Of a stretch of DNA of 64,000 nt, positions 59,515-64,000 are shown piece after piece. The stretch is from positions 186,001 to 250,000 of the forward strand of contig NZ_JAPPTI010000003.1 in the NCBI RefSeq assembly GCF_027587025.1. The letters run 5' to 3'. Source of the DNA: Vibrio sp. LaRot3 (GTDB taxonomy: Bacteria > Pseudomonadota > Gammaproteobacteria > Enterobacterales > Vibrionaceae). Within the stretch, counting starts at the first letter, position 1; every line of letters starts with the position of its first letter. The notes beneath the pieces are model-generated. The model had not been told where the DNA came from. It ran no database searches and saw only the letters and a list, made by a program, of their open reading frames with translations. The position numbers and the translations under genes are program-made.

Positions 59515-60042
59515 GTGATTAACAAGATTCGCACTCAATTAGTTCAAAATGCAGCATCAATTTTGCGATCTCCAGTCCACTTATTGCCTCAGTCTGTACA
59601 AAAAAAAGCCTTGCTAGATAGCTTGAAAATGGTTTTTAAAGAGGCTTTAGAAGATGGCGATTTTGAGTTCCTTGAAGACAAGTGGTTGAAAGTTGAAGTA
59701 AAAGATATGAAATTGCATTGGTATATCAGCTACGAAGACGACAAGCTGATTGTTGCTGATGGCGAGGTAGAAGAAGACGTGTCATTTAGCGGTAACTTAA
59801 ATGACTTAGTGCTGATTGCCGGTCGTAAAGAAGATCCAGATACTTTGTTCTTCCAGCGTCGCCTTTCTATTGAAGGGGATACCGAGCTAGGTCTTGAAGT
59901 GAAGAACCTAATGGACAGCGTAGACCTTGAACTTCTGCCAAAGCCGTTACAAATGCTACTAAATCAACTAGCCGATTTTGTTCATAAGGGCGTACAATCC
60001 CCAGTGATACAAAATGAGGTAGCGAATGCTTATACGAACTGA
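59515..60042 (+). CDS. ubiT: Ubiquinone biosynthesis accessory factor UbiT (SCP2 domain)
   Basis: 175 residues from GTG 59515. One sterol-carrier-protein-2 domain (about 35-140), with FKEALEDGDFEFLEDKWLKVEV and VSFSGNLNDLVLIAGRKEDPDTLFFQRRLSI. UbiT binds isoprenoid quinone intermediates and is needed with UbiU and UbiV for anaerobic ubiquinone synthesis. It overlaps the downstream GNAT gene by 17 bases, the same pairing as yhbT-yhbS in E. coli. Confidence 0.92.
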   Translation: MINKIRTQLVQNAASILRSPVHLLPQSVQKKALLDSLKMVFKEALEDGDFEFLEDKWLKVEVKDMKLHWYISYEDDKLIVADGEVEEDVSFSGNLNDLVLIAGRKEDPDTLFFQRRLSIEGDTELGLEVKNLMDSVDLELLPKPLQMLLNQLADFVHKGVQSPVIQNEVANAYTN

Positions 60043-60529
60043 AGCTCCAGCAGATATTCTGGTTATTGATGGCCTATTAAAATCTGCATTTGAGACAGAA
60101 GCTGAAGCCAATCTGGTGATGAAGCTGCGTGAAAACAGCCATTTAACTCTATCCCTTGTCGCCTGTACTGATGAAGGTGAAGTGGTTGGTCACGCGATGT
60201 TTAGTCCAGTCACTCTCGAAGGTGAAGACTTAAACTGGCAAGGCCTAGCACCAGTGGCTGTGAAAGAAGAATACCGCAAGCAAGGTATTGCCGATAAATT
60301 GATTCGTGAAGGTTTATCTTCACTGTTTGAGTTTGGTTACCCAGCTTGTGTTGTACTTGGCGACCCAAGTTACTACGGCCGCTTTGGTTTTGAAGCTGCT
60401 GAAAGTAAGCAAATGCGCTGTGAGTGGGATGTCCCAGCGGGCGCTTTCCAAGTACTGGCAATGGCAGAAGGTGAATTTGACCAACGCCAAGGATTAATCC
60501 AATACTGCCCTGAGTTCTCAGAGCTATAG
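60026..60529 (+). CDS. yhbS: GNAT-family N-acetyltransferase (YhbS-like)
   Basis: 167 residues, one GNAT domain. The acetyl-CoA loop is in APVAVKEEYRKQGIADKLIREG (about 75-96). The C-terminal part, VVLGDPSYYGRFGFEAA, is typical of the YhbS subgroup. The substrate is unknown. It overlaps ubiT, so expression is coupled. Confidence 0.88.
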   Translation: MLIRTEAPADILVIDGLLKSAFETEAEANLVMKLRENSHLTLSLVACTDEGEVVGHAMFSPVTLEGEDLNWQGLAPVAVKEEYRKQGIADKLIREGLSSLFEFGYPACVVLGDPSYYGRFGFEAAESKQMRCEWDVPAGAFQVLAMAEGEFDQRQGLIQYCPEFSEL

Positions 60530-60559
60530 TTCTGGATCTTTACAGAGTAATCATCGCGT

Positions 60560-60584
60560 AAAAGGGGCTGGTGCCCCTTTTTTG
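60560..60584 (+). terminator. Intrinsic terminator of ubiT-yhbS
   Basis: AAAAGGGGC/GCCCCTTTT stem with a TGGT loop (60560-60568 with 60573-60581), then TTT. Confidence 0.88.
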
Positions 60585-60649
60585 TTGGCCACTCCTTTGT
60601 GTTAGGATAGCCCGCATATCAACAGACTGTTTAAGACGAAATTTTACCC

Positions 60650-61048
60650 ATGCAAAATGATGAGATCGCTTACTTACAGCAAATGGGTATTGATGCCTAT
60701 CAGCTTGCTCATCCCCAGCGTTTAGCTGGCTATCAAGCACCTGCAATTGAGCTACCAAGTGAATGTAAATTGTTGTTAGTGTCGCCTGATTTACCACAAG
60801 GTGAAAGTGCGGAACTGTTTGAGCGTGTGCTAAAGAGTATGAAGCTTTCTCTCCAGCAAGCATTACACTTATTTCCGGAGCAGTTACCTCAGTTAAGTGC
60901 GGATCAAATTGAGTGGTTATGGTTTGCAGGTTGCGAGTCGAATGGCGATATTCAAGCGAAGGTGCTTACCTCTCCTCAATTGAGCGAGATTGAAGGTAAC
61001 ACTCAATATCGTAAAGCTCTTTGGCAGCAAATCTGTTCTTACAACTAG
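60650..61048 (+). CDS. holD: DNA polymerase III psi subunit
   Basis: 132 residues, HolD family. The N-terminal segment NDEIAYLQQMGIDAYQLAHPQRL, which binds the chi subunit, and the compact alpha/beta body (LLLVSPDLPQ) match. Psi links the clamp loader to SSB through chi. The gene order holD-rimI-prfC is conserved in gammaproteobacteria. Confidence 0.93.
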   Translation: MQNDEIAYLQQMGIDAYQLAHPQRLAGYQAPAIELPSECKLLLVSPDLPQGESAELFERVLKSMKLSLQQALHLFPEQLPQLSADQIEWLWFAGCESNGDIQAKVLTSPQLSEIEGNTQYRKALWQQICSYN

Positions 61049-61062
61049 GTTTTAGAACCCAA

Positions 61063-61509
61063 ATGTCATTACAACTTATTCCTTTAGCTGAATCCCATCT
61101 TGATACGATTTGGCAAATAGAGCAGTCGGCTCACTCTCACCCTTGGTCACAATCAATGATTCGCGACGTCAACAGTCGTGGCGCTTGCCATCATGTTTTG
61201 TTTGATGATGAAGTGCTGGTGGGGTATTTCTACGCGCAGAACATCGTGGGAGAAGTGACGTTACTCAACGTAGCGGTGGATCCAAGTCAGCAAGGCAAGG
61301 GCTACGGTAAAGTATTACTCGAGCATTTCCTCAGCATGTGTGAGCAAGCAAAAGCGGAAAGCGCTTGGCTTGAAGTACGTGAAAGTAATCAAGTTGCTTT
61401 TGGCTTGTATGAGTCGACAGGCTTTAATGAAGTAGACCGTCGCCGTCACTATTACCCAACGGCTAACGGCAAAGAAGACGCCATCATCATGAGTTTTCTG
61501 TTCCTATAG
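61063..61509 (+). CDS. rimI: Ribosomal protein S18-alanine N-acetyltransferase RimI
   Basis: 148 residues from ATG 61063; an upstream in-frame extension overlaps holD and is not used. GNAT fold with the acetyl-CoA loop NVAVDPSQQGKGYGKVLLEHF (about residues 69-89) and LEVRESNQVAFGLYESTGF. It acetylates the N-terminus of ribosomal protein S18. It lies 14 bases after holD. Confidence 0.94.
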   Translation: MSLQLIPLAESHLDTIWQIEQSAHSHPWSQSMIRDVNSRGACHHVLFDDEVLVGYFYAQNIVGEVTLLNVAVDPSQQGKGYGKVLLEHFLSMCEQAKAESAWLEVRESNQVAFGLYESTGFNEVDRRRHYYPTANGKEDAIIMSFLFL

Positions 61510-61550
61510 AGAAACAGCCTCGACTTCTGTATAATCCGCACTCAAATTTC

Positions 61551-61582
61551 AAGGGCAGTATTGTGTTTACTGCCCTTTTTAC
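61551..61582 (+). terminator. Terminator-like hairpin between rimI and prfC
   Basis: AAGGGCAGTA/TACTGCCCTT stem (61551-61560 with 61568-61577) followed by TTT. A TATAAT (61530-61535, with TG before it) lies just upstream, so the hairpin may sit in the prfC leader rather than only end holD-rimI. Confidence 0.75.
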
Positions 61583-61607
61583 GCTTTAAGATCATCAAAG
61601 GGCGGTT

Positions 61608-63188
61608 ATGTCTTTCCTACAAGAAGTTAGCAAGCGCAGAACGTTTGCGATTATCTCTCACCCGGATGCGGGTAAAACCACAATTACTGAAAAAGTTCTG
61701 TTATTCGGAAACGCGATCCAAAAAGCGGGTACTGTAAAAGGCCGTGGTTCTAACCAGCACGCGAAGTCGGACTGGATGGAGATGGAAAAAGAGCGTGGTA
61801 TCTCGGTAACGACCTCTGTAATGCAGTTCCCATACAATGACTGCCTTGTAAACCTTCTTGATACTCCGGGACACGAAGACTTCTCAGAAGATACCTACCG
61901 TACACTAACGGCCGTTGACTCATGCTTGATGGTGATCGACGCAGCGAAAGGTGTCGAGGATCGTACTCGTAAACTGATGGAAGTTACGCGTCTACGTGAC
62001 ACGCCAATCGTAACGTTTATGAACAAACTTGACCGTGACGTTCGTGATCCAATGGAAGTAATGGATGAAGTTGAAAGCGAACTGGGCATGTCTTGCGCGC
62101 CAATCACATGGCCTATCGGCTGTGGTAAAGAATTTAAAGGTGTGTACCACATTCACCGCGATGAGACGATTCTGTACGAATCAGGCCACGGCCATGAGAT
62201 TCAAGAAGTTCGCATCATTAAAGGTCTAGACAACCCAGAGCTTGATGAAAAAGTGGGTGCAGATCTGGCTGAAAGCGTGCGTGAAGAGCTAGAGCTAGTG
62301 ATCGGTGCTTGTCCAGAGTTTGATCACGAACTTTTCCTAGCCGGTGAACTAACGCCAGTTTACTTCGGTACAGCACTAGGTAACTTTGGTGTTGACCATA
62401 TGCTTGATGGCTTAACAGAGTGGGCGCCAGCGCCACAAACTCGTAAAGCGGTTGAGCGTGATGTCGAAGCAAACGAAGAAGAGTTTTCGGGCTTCGTTTT
62501 CAAAATCCAAGCGAACATGGATCCAAAGCACCGCGACCGTATTGCTTTCATGCGTATCGTATCAGGTACATACAGCCAAGGTATGAAGATGAACCACGTT
62601 CGTACAGGTAAAAAAGTGAGTATATCTGACGCAGTTACCTTTATGGCGGGTGATCGTGCGCGTGCCGAAAAAGCATACGCAGGTGACATCATTGGTCTTC
62701 ATAACCACGGTACAATTCAGATTGGTGATACTTTCACTCAAGGTGAAAACCTTAAGTTCTCAGGTATTCCAAACTTTGCGCCAGAACTGTTCCGTCGTAT
62801 TCGCCTAAAAGATCCTCTAAAGCAGAAACAGCTACTAAAAGGCTTAGTTCAGCTTTCAGAAGAAGGTGCCGTACAGGTATTCCGTCCGCTACAAAACAAC
62901 GACCTAATCGTAGGTGCAGTAGGTGTGCTTCAGTTTGATGTGGTTGTTGCTCGCTTGAAAGCAGAATACAACGTAGAAGCCATCTACGAAGGTGTAAACG
63001 TGGCGACAGCGCGTTGGGTAGAGTGTGGTGATGCGAAGAAACTGGACGAGTTCCAACGTAAGAACCAGTCAAACCTAGCACTAGATGGTGGCGATAACCT
63101 AACGTACATTGCACCAACTATGGTTAATTTGAACTTAGCATCGGAGCGATTCCCAGACGTAGAGTTCCGCGCGACTCGCGAACACTAA
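61608..63188 (+). CDS. prfC: Peptide chain release factor 3
   Basis: 526 residues. Translational GTPase: G1 SHPDAGKTT (about 17-25), G3 DTPGHEDF and G4 NKLD, followed by a beta-barrel domain II and a C-terminal domain. RF3 removes RF1/RF2 from the ribosome after peptide release. Codon bias indicates good expression. Confidence 0.97.
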   Translation: MSFLQEVSKRRTFAIISHPDAGKTTITEKVLLFGNAIQKAGTVKGRGSNQHAKSDWMEMEKERGISVTTSVMQFPYNDCLVNLLDTPGHEDFSEDTYRTLTAVDSCLMVIDAAKGVEDRTRKLMEVTRLRDTPIVTFMNKLDRDVRDPMEVMDEVESELGMSCAPITWPIGCGKEFKGVYHIHRDETILYESGHGHEIQEVRIIKGLDNPELDEKVGADLAESVREELELVIGACPEFDHELFLAGELTPVYFGTALGNFGVDHMLDGLTEWAPAPQTRKAVERDVEANEEEFSGFVFKIQANMDPKHRDRIAFMRIVSGTYSQGMKMNHVRTGKKVSISDAVTFMAGDRARAEKAYAGDIIGLHNHGTIQIGDTFTQGENLKFSGIPNFAPELFRRIRLKDPLKQKQLLKGLVQLSEEGAVQVFRPLQNNDLIVGAVGVLQFDVVVARLKAEYNVEAIYEGVNVATARWVECGDAKKLDEFQRKNQSNLALDGGDNLTYIAPTMVNLNLASERFPDVEFRATREH

Positions 63189-63207
63189 TCTTCGTTGTAT
63201 TTGGTGT

Positions 63208-63430
63208 GATAACTGTGTTGACTTCGTTAACTCACACCAATCACATAGGTAAACTATGTTCATGGCGATGAGTTATCTCGTCGCCTTGTTCTGACACCAA
63301 CTACTTAGAAGATGTACTGGTAGTGATTTCCCAAGGCTGAGTTTACTTATCGCCTTGTTCTTACGCCAAATGCTTTGAAGAAATCTTTCAGTGTTCAATG
63401 CGAGCTTGGTCATCGCTTTGTTTTAGAGCT
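63208..63430. repeat. Degenerate tandem intergenic repeats
   Basis: The element TCGCCTTGTTCTKACRCCAA recurs at 63281 and 63350 (period 69), each followed by a similar TTAGAAGA/TTGAAGA stretch. A weaker copy (TCGCTTTGTTTTAGAGC) starts at 63413, and a CACCAATCAC variant lies near 63235. No ORF is supported in this 320-base gap. Function unknown. Confidence 0.45.
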
Positions 63431-63444
63431 GAAATGATAGATAC

Positions 63445-63482
63445 AAAAATGCCGCTTCATGATTGAAGCGGCATTTTTATTA
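63445..63482 (-). terminator. Bidirectional terminator between prfC and srmB
   Basis: AAAAATGCCGCTTCA/TGAAGCGGCATTTTT stem (63445-63459 with 63464-63478). Confidence 0.9.
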
Positions 63483-63508
63483 TTAGTGATTTAAGCTTTC
63501 AGTTCGCG

Positions 63509-64000
63509 TTACTTTTTCTTCTTCGCGACTTTCTTTTTGCTTTTAGCCGCAGACTTTTTCTTGTCGTCTTTCTTCTTGTTCTTTTTCTTGAACACTGGCT
63601 TTTTGTGCTTTGGACGCAGTTCTTTAATGAAGCGTTCTTTAATGTCTTCTTTCACGTAACGAGCCACGCGGTCTAGCATTGGCTGATCGTGCGCTTCTAC
63701 TAGAGAAACAGCATTACCTTTTTTACCTGCGCGAGCGGTACGACCAATACGGTGTAGGTAAACATCAGCGCTGCGTGGCATGTCGTAGTTAATTACATGG
63801 CTTACGTCTGGCAAGTCGATACCACGAGCCGCAACGTCAGTCGCCAGTAGAACGTTTACAGTGCCATCACGGAAACGAGAAATCGCATTGTTACGGCGAT
63901 CTTGAGGCATTTCACCTTGAATCCATGCACACGGAATTTGCGCTTTTTCTAGTTCAATGCGAAGCTCAGCTAGGCGCTCACGTGTTTTTAGGAACACGAT
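63509..64000 (-). CDS. srmB: DEAD-box RNA helicase SrmB, C-terminal part (cut by window edge)
   Basis: The last 163 residues of a helicase that continues beyond the window. The RecA-like second domain shows motif V (VLLATDVAARGIDLPDV) and motif VI (HRIGRTARAGKKG). VSLVEAHDQPMLDRVARYVKEDIKERFIKELRPK matches SrmB closely. The tail is a very Lys-rich stretch (ending KSKKKVAKKKK), typical for the RNA-binding extension. SrmB acts in early 50S assembly. Confidence 0.88.
   Translation of the reverse strand: MVFLKTRERLAELRIELEKAQIPCAWIQGEMPQDRRNNAISRFRDGTVNVLLATDVAARGIDLPDVSHVINYDMPRSADVYLHRIGRTARAGKKGNAVSLVEAHDQPMLDRVARYVKEDIKERFIKELRPKHKKPVFKKKNKKKDDKKKSAAKSKKKVAKKKK

Overview
The window is chromosomal DNA from a marine gammaproteobacterium, almost certainly a Vibrio other than V. 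cholerae. The evidence is an OmpU-type porin, RocS, a ThrA fusion with a Thr/Ile attenuator peptide, ErpA, UbiUVT and ArcA. The gene order also largely follows what I remember of the V. cholerae run from rsmC/hemL/erpA to prfC/srmB. Coding density is high, and most units end in clear intrinsic terminators, many of them shared by convergent genes.

Layout. 1-12.1 kb: N-terminus of a membrane sensor, rsmC, an AI-2E/PerM-family permease, a 40-aa Cys-rich membrane peptide, hemL, erpA, an RND efflux operon (vexEF-like), an M23 endopeptidase (shyC-like) and tyrS. 12.1-16 kb: a short MgtE-type Mg2+ transporter behind a structured leader with a 19-codon upstream ORF, then dacB and ompU. 16-22.4 kb: greA with an attenuator-like leader, yhbY, rlmE-ftsH, folP-glmM. 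22.5-29.7 kb: secG, tRNA-Leu(GAG), initiator tRNA-Met, rimP-nusA-infB-rbfA-truB. 29.7-40.6 kb: a block normally found elsewhere in Vibrio chromosomes (arcA, a DUF3293 gene, an RraA-family gene, a small beta-rich exported protein, thrL-thrABC, a TRIC-family gene, btuF, cbiB, mtnN). It separates truB from rpsO. 40.6-52.2 kb: rpsO and pnp, normally neighbours, are separated by an island of about 8.5 kb. 52.3-64 kb: nlpI, a MarR-MATE module, ubiV-ubiU, rocS, ubiT-yhbS, holD-rimI, prfC and the 3' part of srmB.

The island at 41.2-49.8 kb is the most unusual region. One arm encodes a MoxR-like AAA+ ATPase and a protein joining a metallopeptidase-like HExxH region to a VWA/MIDAS domain, with overlapping genes. 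The divergent arm encodes two paralogous giant proteins (935 and 947 aa), each with N-terminal leucine-rich repeats, a BRCT-like module, a helical segment and a second LRR block. Base and codon use look different from the flanking housekeeping genes. MoxR plus VWA plus a variable third partner is a known theme in bacterial conflict and chaperone-like systems; the LRR-BRCT pair as the partner is the part I do not recognise as described.

Regulatory signals that stand out are a perfect FNR-type box in the arcA upstream region, identical MarR-type palindromes in front of both the marR and MATE genes, the thr attenuator, a terminator-like hairpin in the greA leader, a long pnp leader hairpin, and the multi-helix leader in front of the MgtE-like gene. 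I saw no CRISPR array, insertion sequence, rRNA gene or integron repeat.
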